A DNA stretch of 28,066 nt from a virus (IMGVR_UViG_3300025646_000249:1-28066); one strand, 5' to 3'; counted from the first letter of the stretch, positions 22,430 to 27,682 are shown. Made by a program: numbers and translations. Notes: generated by a model not told the origin, from the sequence alone.

Positions 22430-22578
22430 CGCACGACATCCTCTGGCTGACACCATTTGCCGCGACACTCCTGAAAGTCGATCTCCACCTGGCGAGTGAT
22501 GGCGTCGAACGCCGCGAGCCACCCTGCAACGCAGATGATGAGCGATGCAGTGAAAAGTAAAATACCTTTATTCGTCAT
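22426..22578 (-). CDS. Small membrane peptide with FQEC...C tail, paralogue of 25147-25299
   Basis: A 50-residue protein. M-T-N-K-G-I-L-L-F-T-A-S-L-I-I-C-V-A-G-W-L-A-A-F is a hydrophobic N-terminal segment, followed by D-A-I-T-R-Q-V-E-I and D-F-Q-E-C-R-G-K-W-C-Q-P-E-D. A second 50-residue gene at 25147-25299 has the same plan with D-Y-Q-E-C-G-G-G-V-Y-C-A-P-A-D. The two cysteines in a short tail after a single TM suggest a periplasmic disulphide or metal-binding hairpin. It overlaps both neighbours, the C4 gene at 22568 by 11 bases. Function unknown. Confidence 0.65.
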   Translation of the reverse strand: MTNKGILLFTASLIICVAGWLAAFDAITRQVEIDFQECRGKWCQPEDVVR

Positions 22579-22777
22579 TTTCTAATTCCTCGTTGATCCT
22601 GTCGTAGGCTAGGCACCATTTCGGGTCATGACCCGTTCTATTCCCCAGTTCACACCAGCTATCCGGCCCGGTGTCGCTCGCGTATTCGTATCCGAGAAAT
22701 TCGCACCCACGGCACTCGTCCGAACCTTCGTCAAAGGCCATCTGCACGATTTCCCAGTCCGTCATTTTACATTGCAT
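22568..22777 (-). CDS. Small C4 (zinc-ribbon-like) protein, relative of 24846-25142
   Basis: A 69-residue acidic protein. Motif D-E-C-R-G-C-E-F-L-G-Y-E-Y-A-S-D-T-G-P-D-S-W-C then P-K-W-C gives C-x2-C ... C ... C. The relative at 24846 has C-N-G-C-E-Y-Y-E-W-W-Y-A-S-G-V-G, a later C, then Q-C-P. The shared core is C-x-G-C-E-aromatic ... Y-A-S-x-x-G. It most likely binds zinc. The start may be ATG 22777 or 22765; neither has a strong ribosome site. Confidence 0.65.
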   Translation of the reverse strand: MQCKMTDWEIVQMAFDEGSDECRGCEFLGYEYASDTGPDSWCELGNRTGHDPKWCLAYDRINEELENDE

Positions 22778-22913
22778 GATGCGAGTATCCCGTTAGGAGC
22801 CTGATGGCTGTCAGTTCGTGGATGCCGCGTGCGGTCAGAAAATCGACGGCCCTCGGAAATGTGATTTCATTTTTTTCGATCTGCTTGCGCAGGGTTTCGA
22901 CGTAGATTCCCAT
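22767..22913 (-). CDS. Small protein (48 aa)
   Basis: The product begins M-G-I-Y-V-E-T-L-R-K-Q-I-E-K-N and continues R-A-V-D-F-L-T-A-R-G-I-H-E-L, then A-I-R-L-L-T-G-Y-S-H-H-A-M. The ATG is preceded by AAGGAG 7 bases upstream. It overlaps the following gene by 11 bases. A helical protein, not recognised. Confidence 0.55.
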   Translation of the reverse strand: MGIYVETLRKQIEKNEITFPRAVDFLTARGIHELTAIRLLTGYSHHAM

Positions 22914-22942
22914 GTCATGTCTCCTTGTTTAAAAGATTTAAT

Positions 22943-23025
22943 ATGGCCCATTTGCGTTGCGGGATGCAAATGCGCTCAACGCGGCATTTGTCCCATCTTT
23001 CTCAGTTTTTTGTATCGGCCCATTT
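22943..23025. promoter_or_regulatory. Gap between LexA-like gene and next gene, with two GGCCCATTT motifs
   Basis: ATGGCCCATTTG occurs at 22943-22954 and GGCCCATTT at 23017-23025, the latter overlapping the stop codon of the LexA-like gene. The first copy is identical over 12 bases to part of the capsid leader (5200-5211). The gap 22914-23023 is AT-rich near 22928-22945. It could hold an internal promoter or operator for the leftward genes. No clear -35/-10 pair is visible. Confidence 0.35.
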
Positions 23026-23230
23026 ATGGCTCCCTAACAATCCTAAGTGTTCTTGCTGCGCCGGGGATGCTGGTGATGTAACCGGCCTCCGCCAACCTCT
23101 CAATGCACCTCGTAATTGTGGAGGTGTTCAGGCCCAGCGCCTCACCGATCTCATGATGCGACGGCGAATGTCCGTACAGCATGATATAGGACGCGATCTC
23201 ATCATAGACCCTTCTCTGCGCCGGCGTCAT
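23024..23230 (-). CDS. LexA-like winged-helix DNA-binding protein (DNA-binding domain only)
   Basis: A 68-residue protein: L-Y-G-H-S-P-S-H-H-E-I-G-E-A-L-G-L-N-T-S-T-I-T-R-C-I-E-R-L-A-E-A-G-Y-I. That is the LexA N-terminal winged helix with the S-P-S-x-x-E-I-G-x-A-L-G-L recognition pattern. The protease half is absent, so cleavage in response to DNA damage is not expected. It starts with an ATGA overlap from the YqaJ gene and lies beside motif copies at 22943 and 23017, which it could read. Regulator role inferred. Confidence 0.8.
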   Translation of the reverse strand: MTPAQRRVYDEIASYIMLYGHSPSHHEIGEALGLNTSTITRCIERLAEAGYITSIPGAARTLRIVREP

Positions 23231-24186
23231 GGCAGCTCCTTAATCGCAAGCGTTTTGCTGCGGACGCTGTAAGCCGCCTTGGGCGGCGTAATCTTTTCGG
23301 GAGCGGCCTTGTAATGTCGCATTCCCCAGCCAACCTGATACTTCATATTGCCAACCGTTGCGATTGCCGCGTCATGGTTGCCCATTATTTCCTTAATGGC
23401 AGTCTGCGCTGCGTCGATTCTGTCTTCAGCGTCAACCTTGTCGGCGCGCGCTTTCAACAAATCAGACACTAACAGAGAAGCATTGAGCGCGTCAAAGTCC
23501 AGCGGTGGAGCGCCTTGATCGACGTTTGAAAACGCAACATCTGCATCGTCGCTGCTAATGACGGGATACCAATCCATGTCTCTTTTGCGCCGCTCGAAAT
23601 CATCAACGGCTTCCGCGATCCTGCGCTGCATCATTTCGTCCTTGCCGTAAATAAATAGGCGCAATTCAATGCCTCGGTAGAGCGTGGCGATACAGCCCCA
23701 TGCGGCCCCTGTGCACATCATCTGGGCTTGCAATTGAAGCGGCCCTCGATGCGACGGCGGCGAATTTTCTGGGAAAGCGCTCGTGACCTTCGCCTCTAAT
23801 ACGCCAGGGCCGGCGATGTCGATCTGCGGCGCATTCACGCAATAGATCAGGCTAGATACGTCAGTCTTGACGGTGCCTGCGCCGTCGCCCGTCCCGTCCA
23901 GGGAACATGCAAGCTCAAGCGTGGGGTGGAAGAACGGCTCGCCGTGGTCGAGCTTGACATTCTTCAGGTTGAGGCGCCGCGCAGCTTCCGCCAGCACGAT
24001 TGGCTCCAAGCGATTGCCCCACTCAGTGGCCTCGTTCCCGGCCCAGGCGGGTGGCTTGATGCCATTGTGAACCAGATCGACCATCTCCTTCAGCAACTCG
24101 TTTTGCGTCGCGTAGGGCGACAACCCCATCAACGCGGGGATGCGGGAAGCTGACAACATATAATCAGGCGTTAGTTTGCCAACCAT
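23227..24186 (-). CDS. YqaJ-family phage recombination nuclease
   Basis: A 319-residue protein. The nuclease core is visible: G57-N-R-L-E61, S-L-D97-G, L-E131-A-K133, and L-Q-L-Q153-A-Q, the set expected of the YqaJ/lambda-exonuclease-like fold. A helical C-terminal region follows, with A-R-A-D-K-V-D-A-E-D-R-I-D-A-A-Q. It would resect DNA ends for recombination or replication. It is coupled to the LexA-like gene by ATGA, and AAAGGAG lies about 10 bases upstream of its ATG. No partner annealing protein (RecT/Bet) gene is visible in the window. Confidence 0.85.
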   Translation of the reverse strand: MVGKLTPDYMLSASRIPALMGLSPYATQNELLKEMVDLVHNGIKPPAWAGNEATEWGNRLEPIVLAEAARRLNLKNVKLDHGEPFFHPTLELACSLDGTGDGAGTVKTDVSSLIYCVNAPQIDIAGPGVLEAKVTSAFPENSPPSHRGPLQLQAQMMCTGAAWGCIATLYRGIELRLFIYGKDEMMQRRIAEAVDDFERRKRDMDWYPVISSDDADVAFSNVDQGAPPLDFDALNASLLVSDLLKARADKVDAEDRIDAAQTAIKEIMGNHDAAIATVGNMKYQVGWGMRHYKAAPEKITPPKAAYSVRSKTLAIKELP

Positions 24187-24187
24187 T

Positions 24188-24838
24188 TCAAATTGCTCCT
24201 TTTTTCAAAAGTAAATTGCGAACGGTGGAGGCATGCCACCTCCCGCCGCGCGCGGTTTGGGCTTCGTCTTCATTTAAGTAATCTGCGATGCGGCGCAGAC
24301 TCGCGCCGTTGTCATGCAGCGCCTTGACGGCGCTCCAGGCGCCATCCTCGCAAGCCCTGACACGCGCGGCCCCTGCCTTGGCGCGAGCGCGGCCACCGGC
24401 CGCCGGGTTGGGGGAGCCGAGCTTGACGCCACGCGCTTTCGCAGCAGCCAGCGCGGCCTTGGTCCGGCGGGAAATTTCCTCGCGTTCATGCTGCGCGAAC
24501 ACAGCGCGGATACCCCACTCAAGCGTCCCCATGTGCGGCGCGTCGGCGGCAAGGATATCGACGCCAGAGTTTTTGATCTTGAATAGGAATTCGACATCGC
24601 GCGATAGCCGATCAACCTTAGCGATTAACAGACAAGCGCCCTCGCGCTTGCAATGATCCAGGGCGCGGGCAAGGTTCGGCCTGTCAGCGCGCTTGCCGCT
24701 TTCGACATCCTGATATGCGGCAATAATATGGCGCTCGTATGGCGCCACTAGGGCGCGTTGAGCCTCAAGGCCCAATCCGCTGGCGCCCTGGCGCGCGGTG
24801 CTGACGCGCAAGTAAAGCACAAATTGTCTATCCGTCAT
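24188..24838 (-). CDS. Small serine recombinase (resolvase/invertase family)
   Basis: A 216-residue protein. N-terminal Y-L-R11-V-S13-T with the nucleophile Ser13, L-G-L-E-A-Q-R, then K-V-D76-R77-L-S-R80-D, and the E-helix H-E-R-E-E-I-S-R-R-T-K-A-A-L. The C-terminus carries a HTH (S-L-R-R-I-A-D-Y-L-N-E-D near residue 178). The ATG at 24838 is preferred over earlier in-frame starts, which would read into the upstream gene. It lacks the long zinc/coiled-coil region of large integrases, so it fits a resolvase or invertase. A role in integration is possible but unsupported, as no attachment site is seen. Confidence 0.85.
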   Translation of the reverse strand: MTDRQFVLYLRVSTARQGASGLGLEAQRALVAPYERHIIAAYQDVESGKRADRPNLARALDHCKREGACLLIAKVDRLSRDVEFLFKIKNSGVDILAADAPHMGTLEWGIRAVFAQHEREEISRRTKAALAAAKARGVKLGSPNPAAGGRARAKAGAARVRACEDGAWSAVKALHDNGASLRRIADYLNEDEAQTARGGRWHASTVRNLLLKKGAI

Positions 24839-24845
24839 TCCAATT

Positions 24846-25142
24846 TTACTCCTGCCCGTCTTCATTCGGGCCGTTGTCATGCTGCGGGCATTGCCACGGC
24901 TGGGCGCCCGTCGTTGATAAAAGTAGGCATTCGGCGTCAAAGCCTACGCCGCTGGCGTACCACCATTCATAATATTCGCACCCGTTACAGGCCGCGCCGC
25001 GCTCGAATACGTCGGCGACGGCCTGCCAGTCGCGCCGCGTCAATTCCGCTCGCAGCGCCGCCTTGTCGGCGTCCCGGACGTGCTGGCTTTCGAGCGCCGC
25101 GTCGATGTCGCGGCGGGTATAATTTCGCGGATCATGGCGCAT
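24846..25142 (-). CDS. C4 (zinc-ribbon-like) protein, relative of 22568-22777
   Basis: A 98-residue protein with the start at ATG 25142, 4 bases after the previous stop. An N-terminal helical region (R-D-I-D-A-A-L-E-S, then R-R-D-W-Q-A-V-A-D-V-F) is followed by C-N-G-C-E-Y-Y-E-W-W-Y-A-S-G-V-G-F-D-A-E-C, then Q-P-W-Q-C-P-Q-H-D. The core resembles that of 22568-22777, where D-W also lies about 15 residues before the first Cys. It ends just before the recombinase gene, whose GGAG lies in its stop region. Zinc binding is inferred. Confidence 0.65.
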   Translation of the reverse strand: MRHDPRNYTRRDIDAALESQHVRDADKAALRAELTRRDWQAVADVFERGAACNGCEYYEWWYASGVGFDAECLLLSTTGAQPWQCPQHDNGPNEDGQE

Positions 25143-25146
25143 GATG

Positions 25147-25299
25147 TTAGCGCCGCATGGGCGGATCAGCGGGCGCGCAATAGACGCCGCCACCACACTC
25201 TTGATAATCGAGCGCGCGCGCGGTTTCCGCCAGGTCGGCGAAATAGAGCGCCATGGCCGCGCCAAGCGCGATGATGGCGGCGGTATAGATTGGTTTCAT
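25147..25299 (-). CDS. Small membrane peptide with YQEC...C tail, paralogue of 22426-22578
   Basis: A 50-residue protein. M-K-P-I-Y-T-A-A-I-I-A-L-G-A-A-M-A-L-Y-F-A-D-L is a single membrane segment or uncleaved signal, followed by A-L-D-Y-Q-E-C-G-G-G-V-Y-C-A-P-A-D. The start is chosen at the ATG that follows an AAAGGGAAAACC site; upstream in frame lies the 9-bp repeat array, whose translation (Y/H-K-L repeats) looks non-genic. The partner C4 gene follows immediately, as in the other copy but in reversed order. Confidence 0.65.
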   Translation of the reverse strand: MKPIYTAAIIALGAAMALYFADLAETARALDYQECGGGVYCAPADPPMRR

Positions 25300-25314
25300 G
25301 GTTTTCCCTTTCCT

Positions 25315-25368
25315 CAACTTGTGCAACTTGTGCAACTTGTACAACTTGTACAACTTGTGCAACTTGTA
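25315..25368 (-). repeat. Six tandem 9-bp palindromic repeats (ACAAGTTGT type)
   Basis: Six contiguous units starting at 25315, 25324, 25333, 25342, 25351 and 25360, each CAACTTGT(G/A) on the plus strand. ACAACTTGT reads the same on both strands except for its central base, so each unit is a potential binding site. The array lies on the leader side of the small membrane-peptide gene at 25147-25299 (minus strand), between a possible promoter and that gene's ribosome site. A seventh, degenerate GGTTGTACC follows. Confidence 0.9.
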
Positions 25369-25381
25369 GGGGTTGTACCTA

Positions 25382-25411
25382 GTTATAGCGGATCGCGCTG
25401 TAAGGCCTAAA
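25382..25411 (-). promoter_or_regulatory. Possible minus-strand promoter before the repeat array
   Basis: On the minus strand TATAAC (25382-25387) is a good -10, with TTTAGG (25406-25411) 18 bases upstream as a weak -35. It lies between the terminator (25409-25446) and the repeat array, so transcripts would begin just before the repeats. This is a suggestion from spacing and composition. Confidence 0.4.
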
Positions 25412-25446
25412 AAAGCGCCCCACAATCGATTGAGGATTGTGGGGCG
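25409..25446 (-). terminator. Rho-independent terminator (minus strand) after 25466-25765
   Basis: On the plus strand CGCCCCACAATC (25416-25427) pairs perfectly with GATTGTGGGGCG (25435-25446) around GATTGAG. Read on the minus strand the stem is followed by C then TTTTTT (25409-25414). It begins 20 bases after the stop codon of the upstream gene. Confidence 0.9.
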
Positions 25447-25465
25447 AAGGTTGGCGCGGATTAGT

Positions 25466-25765
25466 TTACCATACGCCCAAGCTTTCCAGCGCGATACGGT
25501 CGCGGTCCAGCCCACGCACGTCATGGCCCGCCAATGCGTCATCGATGGCGCGGTAGATTGCCCGTTGTCGATCGTTGAAAAACATAATTTGGCCGATCGA
25601 CATTTTATAGGGATTGGCATAGCCCATCAAAGCTTGCCATGCGGCCGCCGCATCGGTCCCCATTGGTGGACATGTTGCTTTTAACATGCCTTTCTTTTTC
25701 CCGCGCGATACCTTGGCCGCATCAATGGCGGCGATGCAAACGTCGCGCAATTCCGAGCTTTCCAT
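25466..25765 (-). CDS. Small phage protein of unknown function (99 aa)
   Basis: The product contains A-A-K-V-S-R-G-K-K-K-G-M-L-K-A-T-C-P-P-M-G-T-D-A-A-A-A-W-Q-A-L-M-G-Y-A-N-P and D-R-Q-R-A-I-Y-R-A-I-D-D-A-L-A-G. It has a clear AAAGGA ribosome site in the common CAGGAAAGG leader. A terminator follows. Not recognised beyond its phage-accessory location. Confidence 0.7.
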   Translation of the reverse strand: MESSELRDVCIAAIDAAKVSRGKKKGMLKATCPPMGTDAAAAWQALMGYANPYKMSIGQIMFFNDRQRAIYRAIDDALAGHDVRGLDRDRIALESLGVW

Positions 25766-25782
25766 GGTTTCATCCTTTCCTG

Positions 25783-26463
25783 TTAAGCGTTGCGCGCCGC
25801 AATGGTGGCGCGCTTTTTACGAATGCCATGCGCCGGAAAACCGACAATGGCGCGGTTAATTTGACGTTGGCACAATTGACAGGTCTCGCACGTCACGTCG
25901 TCGCGATACGTCGCCGGGCATTGCGCAACCGTGCGCCCTGCCGGCGTTGTAGTTTTCCGTGCGTCAAAATCGTGCGGCAGCACGGTCGTGACCGGCGCGA
26001 TGCTAAGCGCCGCCAATTTGTCCGCGTGTTCCAAATTGTTGCCCGACAAATTGACAGTGAAACCTTGCGCGTTCGCGGTAGCAATGGCGGCGCGGTTGGT
26101 TTTGTTTTCCAGAACGTCATAGTGCGTGTATGTAAAGCCGCGCCGGCCTTTGTTGGCGCCGACAATGGCCAGCAAGCCGCCGCGATCAACGGTTTCACCG
26201 TCGCCGGGCAAATCACCGGCTTGGTTATGGCGCCAGAATGTCCCAGCCGGTAGTGCGGCGATCCGCGCAACAAAGTCGGATAATTTCCCGCCACGCTCGC
26301 CGCGCGTTACTTCGTCCCAACGGCCCTTGAGCGGATATCCCTCCGCGTAACAACCGTTATTCCTTAGCGGACACGCCGCCGGGCAGGTCTCCGCGCTTGT
26401 TGTGGAAACCGGAATAGCCCCAGTCTTGGCGTTCCTGCTCTTAAGCGTAAGTGAAATATGCAT
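25783..26463 (-). CDS. Cys-rich phage protein (possibly DUF7227-like), unknown function
   Basis: A 226-residue protein. N-terminal S-R-N-A-K-T-G-A-I-P-V-S-T-T-S-A-E-T-C27-P-A-A-C31-P-L-R-N-N-G-C38-Y-A-E-G is a three-Cys entry, and the C-terminal A-Q-C-P-A-T-Y-R-D-D-V-T-C-E-T-C-Q-L-C gives four more. The middle has F-W-R-H-N-Q-A-G-D-L-P-G-D-G and T-Y-T-H-Y-D-V-L, plus a Rossmann/TIM-like alternation (F-T-V-N-L-S-G-N-N). The C-x3-C-x6-C entry recalls iron-sulphur or radical-SAM-like phage proteins (Gp37/Gp68 group), but the spacing differs from classic CX3CX2C. I would call it a metal-binding phage protein of unknown role. Confidence 0.7.
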   Translation of the reverse strand: MHISLTLKSRNAKTGAIPVSTTSAETCPAACPLRNNGCYAEGYPLKGRWDEVTRGERGGKLSDFVARIAALPAGTFWRHNQAGDLPGDGETVDRGGLLAIVGANKGRRGFTYTHYDVLENKTNRAAIATANAQGFTVNLSGNNLEHADKLAALSIAPVTTVLPHDFDARKTTTPAGRTVAQCPATYRDDVTCETCQLCQRQINRAIVGFPAHGIRKKRATIAARNA

Positions 26464-26505
26464 GTTGCGATCCCTTTCCTGTTTCGGGCAGACCGCCCGC
26501 CATTA

Positions 26506-26529
26506 CCCCGTGCCATACGCGGCACGGGG
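26506..26529 (-). terminator. Hairpin between 26544-26837 and the Cys-rich gene
   Basis: CCCCGTGCC (26506-26514) and GGCACGGGG (26521-26529) pair perfectly around ATACGC. No T-run follows on the minus strand, so it may be an attenuator or mRNA-stability element. Confidence 0.45.
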
Positions 26530-26543
26530 CAAGGCGCGGATGG

Positions 26544-26837
26544 TCAGGCCGCGTCGTCGCAAGGGTAAACAAAAAGAACCGTGTTTGAGTGGTGCGGGCG
26601 GAATTCAAGGCAATCCGGAAGCTCGCAACGCTGGCCGCGAACGCCCGTTAAGCCGACGGCGGCTTTAGCGCGGCGCATCAATTCGCGGTCATAGGCTTTG
26701 TTCGCTTGGACATATCCGTGCCCGCCATCAAAGCCATAGTGCGTTAGCTCCGGCATGGTGATGGTCTCGCGGCGCGCCCACGAATAATTGGCTTGCCCGC
26801 CGAACGTGTCGGTATATTCCACGATATGCTTGTTCAC
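26544..26837 (-). CDS. Small protein, GTG start (97 aa)
   Basis: The GTG at 26837 overlaps the preceding stop (GTGA) and has GGAAG about 6 bases upstream. The product begins M-N-K-H-I-V-E-Y-T-D-T-F-G-G-Q-A-N-Y-S-W-A-R-R-E, continues Y-D-R-E-L-M-R-R-A-K-A-A-V-G-L-T-G and ends P-C-D-D-A-A. F-G-G-Q-x-N-Y-S-W-x-R is a striking conserved-looking entry that I associate with small phage proteins of unknown role. No longer start is needed. Confidence 0.7.
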   Translation of the reverse strand: MNKHIVEYTDTFGGQANYSWARRETITMPELTHYGFDGGHGYVQANKAYDRELMRRAKAAVGLTGVRGQRCELPDCLEFRPHHSNTVLFVYPCDDAA

Positions 26838-27091
26838 GCTACTTCCTCCAAATTGTGAGTTTCGTTGATGTTGCGCGCGATCTCGCACCAATTAACGGCG
26901 GCAAGAAACGCCATCGCGTAATCAAACGCTAAAGAGTGCGCTTCCGCCTGGCTCTCGATGATATCTTCGGCGTAATCTTGAAGCTCGTCCGGGCCGACAA
27001 AGCCACCGTCGGGATCGTAGCCGTCGAAGATTTCGAGGTTTACGCGCCAGGTCTCGTAATTAGTCCAGCCGTTGTATTTTTGATCTGTCAT
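26834..27091 (-). CDS. DUF7249-like protein, copy 1 (85 aa)
   Basis: It starts M-T-D-Q-K-Y-N-G-W-T-N-Y-E-T-W-R-V-N-L, followed by E-I-F-D-G-Y-D, and then V-N-W-C-E-I-A-R-N-I-N-E. The N-G-W-T-N-Y-E-T-W-x-V-x-L entry and the final N-W-x-E-I-A helix mark the family. A second copy lies at 27325-27591. The family is common in phages and plasmids; its function has not been shown. AAGGAA lies upstream of the ATG and the gene ends in a GTGA overlap. Confidence 0.75.
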   Translation of the reverse strand: MTDQKYNGWTNYETWRVNLEIFDGYDPDGGFVGPDELQDYAEDIIESQAEAHSLAFDYAMAFLAAVNWCEIARNINETHNLEEVA

Positions 27092-27104
27092 TTTTCAGGT
27101 TTCC

Positions 27105-27260
27105 TTATTTGCAAGAATTGTAAGCTTGGCACATTTGACCGAACGGAAAACCGTTTTCGCGTTCGAATGTGTCGATTGCGGGAATAGTGAATGCAAACAT
27201 GACATAACCGAATGCCGCGATTGCTACCATTGAAAGCGCGCTGTTTAGAATGTGTCGCAT
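27105..27260 (-). CDS. Small membrane peptide with C-terminal Cys pair (51 aa)
   Basis: The product is M-R-H-I-L-N-S-A-L-S-M-V-A-I-A-A-F-G-Y-V-M-F-A-F-T-I-P followed by a soluble tail ending M-C-Q-A-Y-N-S-C-K. The ATG at 27260 is chosen because AAAGGAA is about 10 bases upstream and earlier in-frame codons would read through a hairpin. Plan (one TM, then a Cys-x(5)-Cys tail) resembles the two QEC peptides, although the motif itself is absent. Confidence 0.6.
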   Translation of the reverse strand: MRHILNSALSMVAIAAFGYVMFAFTIPAIDTFERENGFPFGQMCQAYNSCK

Positions 27261-27280
27261 TGTTTTGGGTTCCTTTCGTT

Positions 27281-27331
27281 TGATTAAACCATTGTGCGCA
27301 CGGTTTCCCATGCGCACCCTTGCTTTAATCA
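27281..27331 (-). other. Nested inverted repeat between the DUF7249-like and membrane-peptide genes
   Basis: TGATTAAA (27281-27288) and TTTAATCA (27324-27331) form an outer 8-bp arm; GTGCGCA (27294-27300) and TGCGCAC (27311-27317) form an inner 7-bp arm. It includes the stop of the DUF7249-like gene. Such a structure can serve as a weak terminator, processing site or stabiliser. Confidence 0.5.
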
Positions 27332-27591
27332 GTTTTGGTCAATTCGTAATCTTCGTTTATGCGTTTCGCGATTTCGTACCAGTTGACGGCGGAAACAAAC
27401 GCCCGCGCATAATCTAACGCGAGACAAGGTCCGTTACTGGTATCGACGCCGAACGAAAGATAATCTTCGACGATGTCTTCTAGTTCGTCCGCCGTTACCG
27501 GAACGCCGTCTGTATCGTACCCGTCGAAAATTTCCAGGTTAACGCGCCACGTTTCGTAATTTGTCCAACCATTGTGTGTCGTGGCAGTCAT
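27325..27591 (-). CDS. DUF7249-like protein, copy 2 (88 aa)
   Basis: It starts M-T-A-T-T-H-N-G-W-T-N-Y-E-T-W, then R-V-N-L-E-I-F-D-G-Y-D and ends with V-N-W-Y-E-I-A-K-R-I-N-E. The first conserved 20-residue block is identical to that of 26834-27091, whereas the middle (D-E-L-E-D-I-V-E-D-Y-L-S-F-G-V-D) differs. It is the first gene of the leftward operon, directly after the divergent control region, with CAGGAAAGGAC upstream of the ATG. Function unknown. Confidence 0.75.
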   Translation of the reverse strand: MTATTHNGWTNYETWRVNLEIFDGYDTDGVPVTADELEDIVEDYLSFGVDTSNGPCLALDYARAFVSAVNWYEIAKRINEDYELTKTD

Positions 27592-27631
27592 TGGCTTGTC
27601 CTTTCCTGATATGCGCCGTTGTGGCGTCTAG

Positions 27632-27647
27632 TGCACTGAATAGTGCA
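27632..27647. promoter_or_regulatory. Dyad TGCACTGAATAGTGCA in the divergent control region
   Basis: TGCACT and AGTGCA are exact inverted repeats around GAAT. The dyad overlaps the -10 of the leftward promoter described next, the usual place for a repressor operator. The binding protein could be one of the HTH proteins encoded on the minus strand, but nothing in the sequence identifies which. Confidence 0.6.
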
Positions 27648-27666
27648 TTGTGACGGGCGCGGTCAA
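27637..27666 (-). promoter_or_regulatory. Leftward sigma70-type promoter of the accessory operon
   Basis: On the minus strand TTGACC (27661-27666) and TATTCA (27637-27642) are 18 bases apart; shifting the -10 one base to CTATTC gives 17. It is the only good promoter-like pair in front of the leftward genes at 27591, and it overlaps the rightward promoter. Confidence 0.6.
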
Positions 27667-27676
27667 CAATTATTTT
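27648..27676 (+). promoter_or_regulatory. Rightward sigma70-type promoter of the replication gene
   Basis: TTGTGA (27648-27653) and TATTTT (27671-27676) are separated by 17 bases. It faces the replication gene at 27728. The -35/-10 region overlaps the leftward promoter and borders the GATATC repeats, so the two directions could be mutually exclusive. Confidence 0.55.
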
Positions 27677-27682
27677 ATCGGT

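Noticed and set aside
22976-23023. 15-codon minus-strand ORF right after the LexA-like stop (TAAATG)
   Set aside because: Too short to support; could be a leader peptide but there is no independent evidence.
22925-23272. Plus-strand open frame across the LexA-like gene
   Set aside because: Antisense to a clear winged-helix gene and to its ATGA junction; no family or ribosome site.
25315-25368. CRISPR-like array
   Set aside because: The 9-bp units are contiguous with no spacers.
25300-25620. Upstream extension of the peptide at 25147 through the 9-bp repeats
   Set aside because: It would translate the repeats as Y/H-K-L units and run through a terminator, so a start at 25299 is far more likely.
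25639-26253. Plus-strand open frame opposite the Cys-rich gene
   Set aside because: Antisense with low-complexity basic product; the minus-strand protein has ordered Cys motifs and a ribosome site.
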